A model generated the notes under the pieces. The model did not search any database and was not told the origin of the DNA. It saw only the letters and a program-made list of their open reading frames with translations. Of a stretch of 64,000 bases of DNA, positions 1-10,904 are shown in pieces. Origin of the DNA: Odontocerum albicorne (lineage: Eukaryota > Arthropoda > Insecta > Trichoptera > Odontoceridae); NCBI GenBank assembly GCA_949825065.1, contig OX463855.1:35578281-35642280 (forward strand), read 5' to 3'. The stretch's first letter is position 1. Each line of letters opens with the position of its first letter. The translations under genes and the position numbers were made by a program.

Positions 1-264
1 TTGACGCGAAAATTGATATTCAAATTGAACCCAATCTGAAACTTCCTGTTGTAATAGGTCAACCGGAAATGGATGTTGACTCGGACTATTTCCGTTTCGT
101 CCAATATCATCTCTTTTTTTCGTATTATTTGATCGTTTAAATTGCTATAAAATTTATTATATGTATTCTACAAAACATAAACTAGATTGTGATAAATTTG
201 AAACAAAACTACACTAGACTCGCATATTATACGTGTACAATATACTGCAGAGGGGTTCAATGAA
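1..264. other. No feature recognised
   Basis: AT-rich sequence without a convincing reading frame, RNA gene or repeat that I can match elsewhere in the window. Confidence 0.5.
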
Positions 265-348
265 GTTGTCGGTGTCCGTAGTCTAACAGTCAGTACTCAC
301 GCTAAGCAAGCGGGCGCCCCGGGTTCGATTCCTAGCGGATTTACTTTC
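265..348 (+). repeat. tRNA-derived SINE head (second SINE family)
   Basis: A tRNA-like segment carries a perfect box B (GGTTCGATTCC, near 332) and a box A-like stretch about 40 bp upstream. It differs from the common SINE of this window. A weaker relative lies near 12418-12465 (GCAAGTGAGCGTCCCAGGTT). It has no matching acceptor stem, so a working tRNA gene is unlikely. Confidence 0.5.
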
Positions 349-717
349 CGACCGGTTTTACTCTTAAACCGTTTTTCATCTTAATTTAATATGTAATTTT
401 TATTCCAGGTGTACCCAACCAGTGGATCGCGATCTTACCATTACATATACTACAATACAAAAATATTATTTTAGTCGATTCTTATAAGACATATGACGAA
501 CTGAAAAAGTTAAATTAGTTGTGTTTTAAACGTGAAATGTAAGCATGAGAGTCCAGTGCGTTACCGAACGACCATGCACCGTACGCAATATAGTGTAGCT
601 CACCATATAGGAAGACTCAGTGGGTGTTGAAATTCGCAGTGATATGCTCAAACATATATAGAGGGGAAGAATATTAAATATCCTATTTTATTTTTTATAT
701 TCTATAGTTTTATATTA
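349..717. other. No gene; unassigned AT-rich DNA
   Basis: No supported feature. Around 405-440 there is a short stretch (CCAACCAGTGGATCGCGATC) resembling the hAT-like end at 40371, suggesting old transposon debris. Confidence 0.4.
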
Positions 718-935
718 CCCTCTTCAGACCTGACGTCCATTAAAATGGATAAACAGTACATATACACTTTGTAAACAATTTTGTGGTATATTTCTGTTTC
801 CAATGATGAAGTGATGTTGAAGTGATACAAATTTAAATGTAGGATACTATATTATCGACCTTGAACGTTTTGGGCGCCATCTATCTAAGCGAACACGACA
901 TAATGTTGCATTTAGTTTACATAATATATTACACA
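718..935 (-). mobile_element. MITE remnant, same family as 23103-23816
   Basis: It shares the end sequence CTTCAGACCTG and the segments around CCATTAAAATGG, TTGTGGTATATTTCTGTT and ACATAATGTTG with the TTAA-flanked element at 23103-23816. This copy lacks the internal hAT insertion and its TTAA flank is mutated, so exact ends are uncertain. Confidence 0.5.
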
Positions 936-1451
936 CATAACCAGCATTTGTTTTTTTTAAACCATGGAATAAATTCAGGTGTAAAAATCAGAAAAAAAAA
1001 CATCCAATTAATTCAACTGTAACGTTAAAAGTCCTGGAGATTTTCAATGTGGTGAATTAATGGTATTTTTCTCAGTCCAATTACTGACAGAATGGCGTTA
1101 AATTAAATTTTCAATTTCCTCCTCCCTTCGGACTCCGCAAAATCTCATATCCTCGCGAGGCAACTCTTTCCTTTTCCCGTTTTAACTTGATTTGCAATCT
1201 GCTGCAGTGGCTTCATTCTCTGAATTAAATACTTACTTAGTTGATTAAAAAAACAAATTCATTTATGATAATCAAATGCAGACGGAGTCGAGGAATGCAT
1301 ATTTGCAGTTTTAATCGCTTAAAACTCTATTATCTAATATCTATTTATTTCTCTAGCGCCTTTTGATGATTGAAGTAACTTCAAAATTGTGCCACGGCTC
1401 CCCTTGTGTATCTAAAACCAAACTATTTGGCTATTCTTTGGTCATGAGATA
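936..1451. other. No gene; unassigned
   Basis: I see no convincing coding or repeat structure here. Confidence 0.4.
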
Positions 1452-1788
1452 TTTAATGGCAAATTCAATATTTTATCTTCGTCCTGTTGTAATTAAGTGC
1501 AAACTTCAATCTTGCCCCTTCACCTTGTTGCAAATAATGGTAAACTTCAATCTTGTCCCTTCCCCCAATTGCAATTGATGGCAAACTTCAATGTTGTCAT
1601 TTTGCCATGTTGCAATTAATGGCAAACTTCAAACTTGTTCTTTTGCTCTGTATCAATTAATGGCAAATTTAAAATTATCATTTAGCCCTGTTATAATTAA
1701 TGGCAAACTTAAGTTTTTTTCGCCCAGTTACAATTAATGGCAAACTTAATTTTTGTCCCTTTCGCCCTGTTGCAATTTATGGCAAATC
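1452..1788 (+). repeat. Minisatellite, about 42-bp unit, about 8 diverged copies
   Basis: The unit is recognised by AATTAATGGCAAACTTCAA followed by a TTGTCCCTTT..CCCTGTTG-like half. Landmarks near 1579, 1621, 1663 and 1703 are 40-42 bp apart. Units are diverged by point changes and small indels, so the array is old. Confidence 0.8.
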
Positions 1789-2600
1789 CATACGCATTCT
1801 CATACAGGTTCTACGATTTATCTTAGTTCTAACTTTTCCTTCTTTCAAAATACTATTCACTTGATCCAACCATACTTTCCGTCGTCTTCTTCGACCACGC
1901 CTTTCACTCACATTTGCATTGTATATTTGTTTTTAAGTCTTTCTTCATTCATTTGTTCTACGTGTCATTTGTTCTTCATTCATTTGTTCTTCACCTTAAG
2001 TTCACATTTATCCCTAATAATTTTATCATACATTACCATCCCATGAATTATTCTCAGTTCACAAATTTATACAGTATTTATTTTGGTATTTTCATTATTT
2101 TTTGACGTCGACGTTCCACTTCCATACATCAATATTGGTACTAAAATACTGTTGTTAAATATCAACTTAGCAAATTACTATCCCTTTTGAGTATATATGT
2201 TTAAGAGTCCCGTTGACTATGTTGCCTAATGCTACACGCAGTTCAATATCCCTCGTAGCTCTTCCAATATGTGAGAAAATAGTAAATAGGAGAATTCTTC
2301 AATTTGCTCTTTCATTACTCACCTTTTTACACTTTGACTTCTAGAGTTCCGTCACACATTAATCTATGTAAATTTTAAACAACCAGGGTGACATAGCACC
2401 TCCTTATTTTATACTTATCAGACTGTAATTTATCCTCATTTGCGCTAACACCACCTTGTTAACAACATGCATCAGTCCGCATACATCCTCATTCGACCTA
2501 TATAGTTCCTTCACACATAAATATTTATACATATTGAACAATGGGTGGTATACTACATCCTTACTTTACCCCTTTTGTAATATGGAATTATGAATATTTC
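1789..2600 (-). pseudogene. RTE-type LINE fragment (reverse transcriptase C-terminal part), decayed
   Basis: On the minus strand, 1861-1910 reads as the GRxRKVWLDQ-like end of an RTE-type reverse transcriptase. 2505-2580 resembles the GVKQGC segment of the RT palm domain. Stops and frame changes occur throughout. The same family recurs at 21046, 28000, 42140, 45672, 50142 and, in plus orientation, at 48115, 52160, 59210 and 61070. Assignment rests on the C-terminal motif plus similarity among copies. Confidence 0.6.
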
Positions 2601-2929
2601 AAAACTATTATTGAAGAGACTACAGATATTTTCTTTCATTTGAAAAGCCATGTTAAGATAATTACTTAGCGGTTTAGTTTCTCATCGTAAAATCCAAAGC
2701 CATGCTGCGGAACAGCATAATATGTTACTCCGTGGAAATCGCTAATGCAAGCGCTGTCTGTGTGCAATGGAAATCATCGGAAAATCGGTGCAGCGGCCGA
2801 GCGGAGAGAAGAAAATTGAGCGTGATGCATCTTCTAGTTTTTGCTGTAAACACGGCTTTTCAAATCAAAGGAAATATCTGTTGTGTTTAAATTTTCATTT
2901 GTTGAATCGAAATAAGCTTTGCCTGTTTC

Positions 2930-3260
2930 TTTTGTTGAGGTTATAAGCACTTTAAAGTATTTTTAAACCTCTCTTTGTTGTTTATATACTCTGGTGCGGA
3001 GAGATTGTTCTTGATGGTAAAAATGATAATAATCCGTCGGTGATAAGTCCGGACTATATTGTGAGTGCGGCATGACTTCATATCCCAACTGGGATTATTT
3101 ATTGATGATTAATTGTAAAGTGTGCAGCCTAGCATTATCATGAAGCGGGATGGGTCCATGTCTGCTACGAGTATTAATGATAGCTTTATTTTTTTGTATT
3201 CTTTTGCATTTCATCAATTTCGTGGCATAATGCATCCGCAGTTATCAATTCCTGTGATTT
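2930..3260 (-). pseudogene. Decayed mariner transposase fragment
   Basis: The minus strand reads LHDNARLHT followed, 34 residues after the D of HDNA, by SPDLSPTDYY. This is the DD34D spacing of mariner transposases. A stop codon lies between the two motifs and other parts are frameshifted. It is clearly more diverged than the intact copy at 23865-25150. No inverted ends were found, so it is an internal fragment. Confidence 0.65.
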
Positions 3261-3289
3261 TAAATATGAATACTCGTAATGAATATTTC

Positions 3290-3821
3290 ACAAAATATCT
3301 CTGATGTGGCCGATAAGTGCTAATTATTATTAATATTATATTTTTATTCAATGCGTAAATGTATTACGGAGGCGTGCCTAAAATCTGAACCCAGTATTTA
3401 TTATATTTATAGAGATATTAAAGTTTTTAGAAGCAATGTGTACTAGTTACACATCACAGGGAAGGAAGGGTTAAAAAAATCAGGTTTGGCAGCAATAGTA
3501 GCGCCCGAGCGAATCTATTTTGTGTTTCGCTATCATGGGAACGCAAGAAATAGAATGTCAGTCCGCTCGCTTCAGTAGCTTGCGGGCATCCATTTGAGGT
3601 CGTCGCTTCGCCCGTTTTGTGAACGTCGGCCGATGTTTTTTTTTTCATGTTTTCAGCTATTAAATTTCAATTGTTATCACTTTTTACTTCAAATTTAATT
3701 AATTTAAACGATTGGCTATGAATATTCTTATTTTTCCGATTTTAAATCGCTCATTTTTACATGCGCATTGATAAACACAGCACCGGAACGCGTGGATTTT
3801 TTTTGCACTGGAAGGGAAAGG
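3290..3821. mobile_element. TTAA-flanked MITE (piggyBac-like ends), rearranged copy
   Basis: 3474-3821 matches the right part of the complete elements at 5603 and (inverted) 49480, and ends GGAAGGGAAAGG before TTAA at 3822. 3290-3470 matches the other end of the element but in the opposite orientation, ending GAAGGAAGGG at a TTAA. Two partial copies may have joined, or one end was inverted. No transposase is present. Confidence 0.65.
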
Positions 3822-3923
3822 TTAATAACTAAAAAACACATCTAGAAATCCATTAGGTTAAGAATTCCTGAACTAGGGTATGGAGGTTGTCTCGTGTTAG
3901 TGATATATTAGCATTTAAATATT

Positions 3924-4749
3924 AAATATTAAAGATCTGGGTGTCTTGTTCCACAGCAATCTCGCGTTTGGTCCTCACATAGAAATTATGTGCAACTCAG
4001 CTTATAAAACTCTAGGATTTGTTATGAGAATCTCTAAGTCGTTTGAAAACCAAATGGTGCTCAAAACGTTGTTTAATTCATTGATCCGTAGTAAACTATT
4101 GTAGAAAGCAATGCTTGCATTTGGAGCCCAGTGGGGGCGCAGAACTCGCTCATGGTGGAGAAAGTACAAAAAAAATATCTACGATATCTCTATATGAGAG
4201 AGTTCGGTGTATATCCATGGCTTTATCCTACTCAGTTCCTGCTGGGCATGCTCGGGTATAACTCCTTGAGCGTAAGAAGTGATCTGAGTCTCCTGGTATA
4301 CGTTGTCAAACTCGTTCGAGGAGTTGTGAGCTGTCCAGCATTACTACAAATATTAGCGTTAAATGTTCCTAACAATTACACTATACTGCGCCGGCAAGAA
4401 CTGTTCTCAATAACATACGCAAGAACCGTCTTCCAGCCGCTATGCCTGTTGGAAGGACCTAAGTAACTCTTCTGAACGGGACTGCTTCGGATATTGACAT
4501 ATTTCATATCACATTACCAAAAGCAAAAGTAAATTTTCTTCTTATATTGAGCGCGTTAGAAGGCACTCATCAACATACCTAAATGACTGTGAATATATGT
4601 GTGTAACATGTTTGTGTGTATTTACTCGTTTGTATGCATATGCATTATTTTTTTAACTTATTTTTTTCCCCTCTATGTAATTTTTCTTCTTTTTTGATGT
4701 TTTGTATTTTCAAAGTAATTGGGCTAAGCCTGTTTTGAAAAAAAAAAAA
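3924..4749 (+). pseudogene. Jockey-1 LINE, 5'-truncated 3' end
   Basis: Closely similar to 55652-56470 of the long Jockey-1 copy, covering the RT C-terminus and 3' UTR, ending GGGCTAAGCCTGTTTTGAAA plus an A-run. A five-base insertion near 4100 (ACTATTGTAG where the long copy has ACTAG) and changes near 4460 break the frame. The remaining open segment is 4131-4466. 5' truncation is typical of LINE insertion. No endonuclease or RT core remains. Confidence 0.85.
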
Positions 4750-5136
4750 TTTATTCAACTTACTCGTAGTTAAAATAAACCATTGTTTTATGAATATTTT
4801 ACAAACTATTATTTTTTTAGAACTGAACTTTATTCTGGGCCACCTGTGTATTTTAGTGCGTATGTTTTATTATTTGGTACTTGTATAGTAATTATTTCAA
4901 AATTAAAACCCTTGGAAGATCTTTAAGTTAAAATCTATAATATCACTAACATACAATAGCATCACACATTATAGCCTAGCACCTGTTATGAATCTCAATC
5001 GCCTCATTCTTTATACGCAAGAATCGAAGATTTCTACGCGATTTTGCAAGAAGTAACCAGTGATTTTTTTGTTGACATAAGTGAATTATACAACAGTGTG
5101 TCTTTATTGAAGACAAAATCTTGGATATACTCAATA
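4750..5136. other. No gene; unassigned
   Basis: AT-rich, no supported feature. Confidence 0.4.
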
Positions 5137-5186
5137 TACGAGGGCGGTCCGATAAGTACTTAGCCTCACCGCCCGATGGCACCACT
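5137..5186. mobile_element. Solitary mariner-type inverted end
   Basis: TACGAGGGCGGTCCGATAAG followed by TACTTAGCCT resembles the mariner ends at 57877 (CGAGGGTGGCCCCAGAAG). No partner end or transposase lies nearby. Confidence 0.5.
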
Positions 5187-5598
5187 ATCGCAAGAGCAAT
5201 ATTGGATTTTTTGAGAATTTTGTGGGAATTTTATGGATAGATATTGAGATATAGAAAACACATGACCTCATTAGTAGAACGAGATGCAAGTTGCTTTGTA
5301 GAATTAAACCTTCCTACATGTTGATGCAGGGTTACTCAACTCCAGAGGCAAAGTATTGTCCTTAATGTTTTGTTTATATTACGTTATTTATATTAATAAA
5401 GGAGAGCACAAAGTTAGTAGCTATTTCCAAATATTGTTGTTATATTCTGGCGAATACTATATATACTCGTAAATCACAGCTGCCTTGTTACATATACCAC
5501 GCATATTTGAAGAGATCAATAGAGAGGAGTTCTTAAGGGCTATCATGGGAGTCACGTTGCTCAACCGTGAGCTACTCATCAGAATGATGATGATTTGT
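5187..5598. other. No gene; unassigned
   Basis: No supported feature in this AT-rich stretch. Confidence 0.4.
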
Positions 5599-5602
5599 TT
5601 AA

Positions 5603-6204
5603 CCCTCCTGTCCGGTGATGTGTGACTAATACACATTGCTTCTAAAAACTTGAATATCTCTATAAATATAATAAATACTGGGTTCAGATTTGAGGTATTC
5701 CTCCGTAATACATTTACGCAATATTAATAATAATTAGCACTTATCGGCCACATCAGAGATATTTTGTGAAAATCGGGAATAAATTCACCAATACAATCAA
5801 ACGTGTGCCAGTGTGTAACGTAGGTAAATTCATTCTAAAAAAACTTAATGGGTGAGGAAGCGACGCTATTTACGTCTCACTCTCACTCTACTTCGATATA
5901 TGGGAACGCAAGAAATACAATCTCAGTTCGCTCGCTTCTCTCGCTCAGTAGGTCGGCGGCTTTCGGTAGAGGTGGTCGCTTTGCCCGTTTTGTGAACGTT
6001 GACCGATGTTTTTTTTTTCTTCATGTTTTTAGCAATTATATTTAAATTATTGTCACTTTTGACTTCAAATATAATTAATTTAAGCGATTGGCTATGAATA
6101 TTCTTATTTCTCCGATTTTAAATCGCTCATTTTTACATGTGTATTGATTGATGTGTATTGAATACACCGGAACGGGCGGATTTTTTAGCACATGAAGGGA
6201 AAGG
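5603..6204 (+). mobile_element. TTAA-flanked MITE, about 600 bp (piggyBac-like ends)
   Basis: Flanked on both sides by TTAA (5599-5602 and 6205-6208). Ends are CCCTCCTGTCCGGTG and, inverted, CCTTTCCCTTCATGTGC. A second complete copy at 49480-50137 has the same architecture, and a shorter relative is at 35527. TTAA duplication is the hallmark of piggyBac-superfamily transposition. No transposase ORF is present. Confidence 0.8.
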
Positions 6205-6208
6205 TTAA

Positions 6209-6730
6209 TAAAGAATAAAGAAAATAAAATATATATTTTTAAATAGTGTTATAAAAATAATACGCAATTAAGTTTTGATTCTACCATGACAATTCAATTC
6301 AAAATATAGCTACCTTTTCCAAAAAATCATATAACGCAGAGACCTAAATTCAAGTCTTTCGCATTCCACTGTACACTCCATGATAATCGTCCATGGTCCA
6401 AATGAGAGTCAACAAATGCATTCGGTTGGTATCTTGATGCTTGAATTACGTGTTATTTGTTAATTATGTATGCTCCCAGAAGACCAGCTCCTCCTCAGTC
6501 TTCCTCAGTCCCTCGCGGTGTAACGGGACTACCAATGACTAGCGATAATCGGTGACGATGAATGGTCAGCTGCGGATGGCCTATGTTGGGTCAACCATAA
6601 AGAAAATTCTTCCTTGGAAGACTCCATATACCGTATGTTGGTTGTTGATGTTAAATACAGCGTGATATAAGTATATATTATATTAAGGGGCAGACTGATA
6701 TTAATTGACGTTTTTGAAGAACTACAGTAG
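6209..6730. other. No gene; unassigned
   Basis: No supported feature, apart from being the left flank of the hAT-type element that begins at 6739. Confidence 0.4.
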
Positions 6731-6738
6731 ACTTAGAC

Positions 6739-7891
6739 CATAGTTTCCCAAACTTTTTCGCACTGTAGACCAGCGTTCCCCAACCGGTGGTCCGCGGCCC
6801 GGTGCCGGGCCGCAAACAGTATGCCAAATTTCAAGAAATTCGCCATGCAAAAATATTAAATATAAGATTTTCATCCATGTCCTCAATAAAATCGAAACAA
6901 AGGAATAGACTGGACGTGAATGCATCACTTCGTATGTCAGAGACAGCACTGCAGCCAAGAATATCGAATAAATTAGCAAAGATCAACAGCAGGTTTCGCA
7001 TTAGTTTGTTGCAAAAACCCCATGGTTTTTGTTAAATTTTAATTGTATCAGACAATGTTACAATTAAAATTTTTTAACCGTTATATGTATATTTGTTAAT
7101 TATAGTTACACACTCGTATGTCCATCTGTCACAATATAAGATTAAAAAAATATTAAATAAAAAAACCATTTTTATTGCAGTATTAGTGGTCCGCGAATTT
7201 TTTTTTCTTTTTTTACCGGTCCACAGGTCTAAAAAGGTTGGGGAACACTGCTGTAGACCACTTGCCGATTTTTTTGTTTTCCGTAGACCCCCTGCCTGCC
7301 TAATATCGAATTTTCCTAAACTTATTAACTTCAAATGTGTTTTTGACAGCTGACAAAGTGCTGTTCACCTTGATAAGGTTTTTTGAAGAGTGGACAATTG
7401 TAAAAAAAGAAAAACATGTACAATTTTTATTCATACCTTTTTATTGAAAATACACAAAATGCAAGTAAATATTTGGCTTTGTAACGAAACAAATCAAGAC
7501 CTAGTAAAATTCTTACATAAAATGAATACACAAATAATACTGTTAATGAGAGGGATGCACCTGATGCTCTGATAGCAATGGTTCAATATTTGGCTTCAAA
7601 TTAGTGTGAAATAGTCTTAAATCTCCAACGTTCAATAATTTGCATTCGATTTCTTTATATAAGTATTTCTATGTCTAACATAAGTATTATGTACACATAA
7701 TCTGTGTTAGGTGCAATAAGACATTTACGGAACGCCTAAATATTGATGATGATTTGCTTAAATGGGATCCGCTCACGTGGACCCCCATTTACATCTCGTG
7801 CACCCCCAAGTTCTTTTCTCGCTGACATAGACCCCCCTGCAAGTCAAAATCGACCCTTGGGTATCCATATAGACCACTTTGGGAATCTTTG
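6739..7891 (-). mobile_element. hAT-type MITE interrupted by a second hAT-type MITE
   Basis: Inverted copy of the element at 13442-14133. The ends CATAGTTTCCCAAACTTTTT and, at the right, CCACTTTGGGAATCTTTG are flanked by an 8-bp near-duplicate (ACTTAGAC 6731-6738, ACTTGGAC 7892-7899). Excluding the nested 480-bp insertion and its duplicate, it is about 665 bp, close to the 692 bp of the other copy. No transposase is visible. Confidence 0.8.
6771..7250. mobile_element. hAT-type MITE, 480 bp, nested
   Basis: Ends CAGCGTTCCCCAACC and, inverted, CAGTGTTCCCCAACC. It is flanked by a perfect 8-bp target duplication CTGTAGAC (6763-6770 and 7251-7258), as expected for hAT transposition. It sits inside the element at 6739-7891. 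No transposase is encoded. Confidence 0.9.
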
Positions 7892-8056
7892 ACTTGGACA
7901 GTGCCTTAGCGAGAGGGGGGAGGGAGGGGACAGTTGTCACGGGGCACAGCGCTAATGGGGGCGCAAAATTAGCTACGAAAAGTAAAATCATTTTTTAAAT
8001 CAAATAAATATACTCTTTTTTTTATTTGTATTCACCACTGTTTTATTTGAGTTCGC

Positions 8057-8091
8057 TACCGGTTTCAAAGACCTCCGTTTCCCTCCTCAAG
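8057..8091 (-). ncRNA. Hammerhead-like motif, degenerate (Penelope-like tail)
   Basis: Minus strand: CTTGAGGA, a 17-nt spacer, GAAA, then CCGG and TA, resembling the PLE motifs at 38345. The first core base is shifted or mutated (TTGAGGA for CTGANGA) and helix II pairs poorly. The downstream AATAAAACAGTGG resembles the PLE-a tail. Likely a decayed copy; function is doubtful. Confidence 0.35.
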
Positions 8092-8689
8092 TGAAGATGA
8101 ACTCGAACGAATTTATTTTATTCAGATTTCGGAGGTCGTAATACGAAAAAAATAATAGAAGCGCTACACTAGATCCAGTTAGTTCGTTACCCGATTGAAA
8201 CGAATAAACTAAACTAGTTGCGACCCGTGAAATATTCACGGAAGTAAAACTAATTCTACATTTATGAAAATATATATTCATAAATGTAAAATTTGTTTAT
8301 ATATATCATTTATACATCGTCCCCTTTTACACCGGTTCAAAAATTGTCAGCTAGGTATTTAAAATTCGTTCAGTATCACGGACCCACCGAGATTCAAATT
8401 TCGAATTACTTTCGGAGAGAATCCAAGTGTTCCTCTCTCGCTCTCTTGTATTCAAAATTCAATTCTCGTATTCTTTCTTCGACGACAACCATCGTACGGG
8501 TTTCGGCCTATTTATACTATGATGATAGGCCTTCATATTGAAAATAAAAAAAATTTGTTGATTTTATTGGTTTGGACCAATCCATATCTCACTGAGATTA
8601 AAATCAATTTATTTAACGCGTTTTTTTAGTTATCTGATTTTCCTAGAATGACTTAATCTAGTAAAACGAGAGGTGTACAGTTAAAGCAA
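8092..8689. other. No gene; unassigned
   Basis: No supported feature. This could contain older PLE sequence upstream of the motif at 8057, but no endonuclease frame is readable. Confidence 0.35.
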
Positions 8690-8870
8690 CGAACTCCATG
8701 GCCTGGTGGTAAGACACTTGTCTGCCGATCATGAGGTTGCGGGTTCGATCCCCGCTGGAACCCAGATTTTTTAAAATAGGATTCCAGTCTGGTTAACATT
8801 TAGGGCCGACAAAAACCAGCTTTCTGGTTGGTTGGAAGAGATTGCCACATGGCAATAAACTCGCCAGATT
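8690..8870 (+). mobile_element. SINE-1 (tRNA head, Jockey-2-like tail), near full length
   Basis: Box A TGGCCTGGTGG at 8699 and box B GGTTCGATCCC at 8742 give an RNA polymerase III promoter. A body with GGATTCCAGTCTGGTTAACA follows, then the tail GGTTGGTTGGAAGAGATTGC..GGCAATAAACTCGCCAG and an A-rich end. The tail matches the 3' end of the Jockey-2 LINE. Confidence 0.9.
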
Positions 8871-8877
8871 AAAAAAA

Positions 8878-9013
8878 AATTTAAAAGAATGAAATAATAA
8901 TATTATTGATACTAATTATTCTAGAATTCTATAGCTTTTGAATAGAATACTTACTGTTTTTTTATAGATCGATTGTTACTATTTTGAAGCTTATCAGTTG
9001 AAACTTTAGTTGT
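8878..9013. repeat. Segment duplicated (inverted) at 34804-34936
   Basis: The sequence after the SINE, including ATTATTCTAGAATTCTATAG and GATCGATTGTTAC, is found in reverse complement directly beside the SINE at 34943-35122. The duplicated block therefore spans SINE plus flank. Confidence 0.8.
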
Positions 9014-9169
9014 CAGTTAAATTATCTTATATTGTTATTAAAAAAAAATTGTTTGCTATATTGACCCGTATAATTTTATGTCTTTAATTTGGTGACACAA
9101 ATCATCCTAATTTGAGTGGATTGCCTATTTAAAAAAAACTTACTCTTTTTAGTATATTTTATAATAAAG

Positions 9170-9955
9170 TAAACTTAGGGTTCATTTTGTTACATCTATT
9201 GCAAATACAATCTGGCGGGCTTATTGCCAGGCGGCAATCTCTTCCAACCAACCAGACCAAAGTAAATGAAGTTACATAGTCGCATAAATAATTCAAATGA
9301 CTATCCATAAACACATACGTGAACATATGCCCACAAACCCCACAAAGACGGACAATCACCAGAACATTATTTTTCATATAAAGTGAGATATTATCAGTCA
9401 AAGGAAAGAGGAAGGGATGATGGAGAGGAAAGGAAAAGAAAAAAAATATCAGAAATGAAACACGTTATTTTACTGACTAGAAATTAAGAGTTCTTTCAGT
9501 CACTTCTTAAAGCATGCCAAGGACGGAGTGAGTCTTATATTGGTTTGTAACTGATTCCAGAGTCGTCTCACTGCATGGACAGTAAAGGACGGCGTAAATA
9601 AAGAGAAGCGGTGAACTGGAAAGGCCAATAAACAATCTGTTTGAGCGTAGGGCTAATCCATGATTGGAAAGACGCTGAAAAATTTCGACTAGATAAGAGG
9701 GGCTGGCGGGACAGTTAAGGATATTATACAATATAGACAGTATGTGAATTGGGCGTCTATTTCTAATGTTCAATCAGTTCAATGCGTTCTGGTATGAAGT
9801 TATATGATCGTACTTTCGTAAGTTGAAAAACATTTTGAAAACGCTGTTACTATATTTGTCCAGCTATTCATCTGTAACGTCCAAGTAACATACGTCTGCA
9901 TAGTCCAGAATCCGAAAGAGCAGAGATTGCACGAGTAAAATTTTGATTTTATTAG
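9170..9955 (-). pseudogene. Jockey-2 LINE, 3' part of reverse transcriptase and 3' UTR
   Basis: The minus strand reads RILDYADVCYLDVT, then frame-disrupted FNLRKYDHITSYQ and RNRRPIHILSILYNILNCP, the usual C-terminal region of Jockey-superfamily RTs. The 3' UTR runs through the SINE-like tail near 9210-9255. Related copies are at 10905, 17275, 35178 and 51770. The RT core and endonuclease are absent and frameshifts are present. Confidence 0.8.
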
Positions 9956-10029
9956 GCAGGAATCTTTACAAAAATAAGTATGTTTGTATTTTTATGTACG
10001 CCATTTAACATATAAAGCACCCTTTGTAT

Positions 10030-10310
10030 AGGGATGTTCATTAAACGACCCTAGGAAGTTATCAATTTTGACAGCAAAGAAAAGTAAAATCGGTGAAACG
10101 AGCGTGAAAGTAATCCAACCGACACATAATATTTTCTATATGTCCATTGAAGCCCGTGTAATAATAAATCGAATCGTATCTGAGAAGCTGAGAGAGGAAG
10201 TGAAAGAAAATAGTATATTGAGAAAGAAACAATGGAATCTGATAGCTCGTGATAAATCTTTCAACTAATCTGTTGGAAGGATTCTCAATAGTAAATAGAA
10301 TATAGAACGA
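10030..10310 (+). repeat. Unclassified dispersed repeat U, copy 1
   Basis: Shares ordered blocks with 13020-13390 (GTTCATT..ACGAC..AGGAAGTT, CGACACATAATATTT, ATTGAAGC, TTTAATAATAAA-like and GAGGAAGTTGAA-like segments). A 66-residue frame (10068-10268) is open here but not in the other copy, so it is probably not coding. Class unknown. Confidence 0.5.
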
Positions 10311-10359
10311 GGGAACAAAGAAGACTAAAACACTAAAAAGTAGTTTATATTATTATCTT

Positions 10360-10742
10360 AACAATTTTTAAATTATTTATTATATTAAAATATAGATAAA
10401 GTTATTTAAGATACGAATAAATTAAAACAAAGATAAATATTCTCCCAATGAGGTGGCTCCCTTAATTGACCAATACATCATTAACGCGGGGTGGAAACAG
10501 TTCCTAGCGTGTGAAATTAGACACGTAATCCCAACACTTGCATTTAAATGTCTAACCAATTTTTAAATGATTTATTATTATTAAAATATAGATAAACTTA
10601 TTTAAGATACGAGTAAATTAAAACAAAGATAAATATTCTCCCAATGAGGTGGCTCCCTTAATTGACCAATACATCATTAACACGGGGTGGAAACAGTTCC
10701 TAGCGTGTGAAATTAGATGCTTAATCCCAACACTTGCATTTT
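10360..10742 (+). repeat. Tandem duplication, unit about 193 bp, two copies
   Basis: 10360-10552 and 10553-10742 are near-identical, each containing CCAATGAGGTGGCTCCC and GGAAACAGTTCCTAGCG. They differ by few substitutions (for example GATACGAATAAA versus GATACGAGTAAA), so the duplication is fairly young. Confidence 0.9.
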
Positions 10743-10904
10743 AATAATAAAAATAAACATTTCCATCTAATTTATGAATGTTTCTTATTAATTCCTACTC
10801 ACGTGTACAAATTAAAACAAGGAATATTACGACTTATGATGCATGCCAAAAAATATGCACTTATTACTAAACGGCTAGTATCTTATTCATTTAACACTTT
10901 AATT

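Noticed and set aside
8690..8760. tRNA gene
   Set aside because: Boxes A and B are present, but the same head recurs many times with a common body and LINE-type tail, which is a SINE; no proper acceptor stem is seen.
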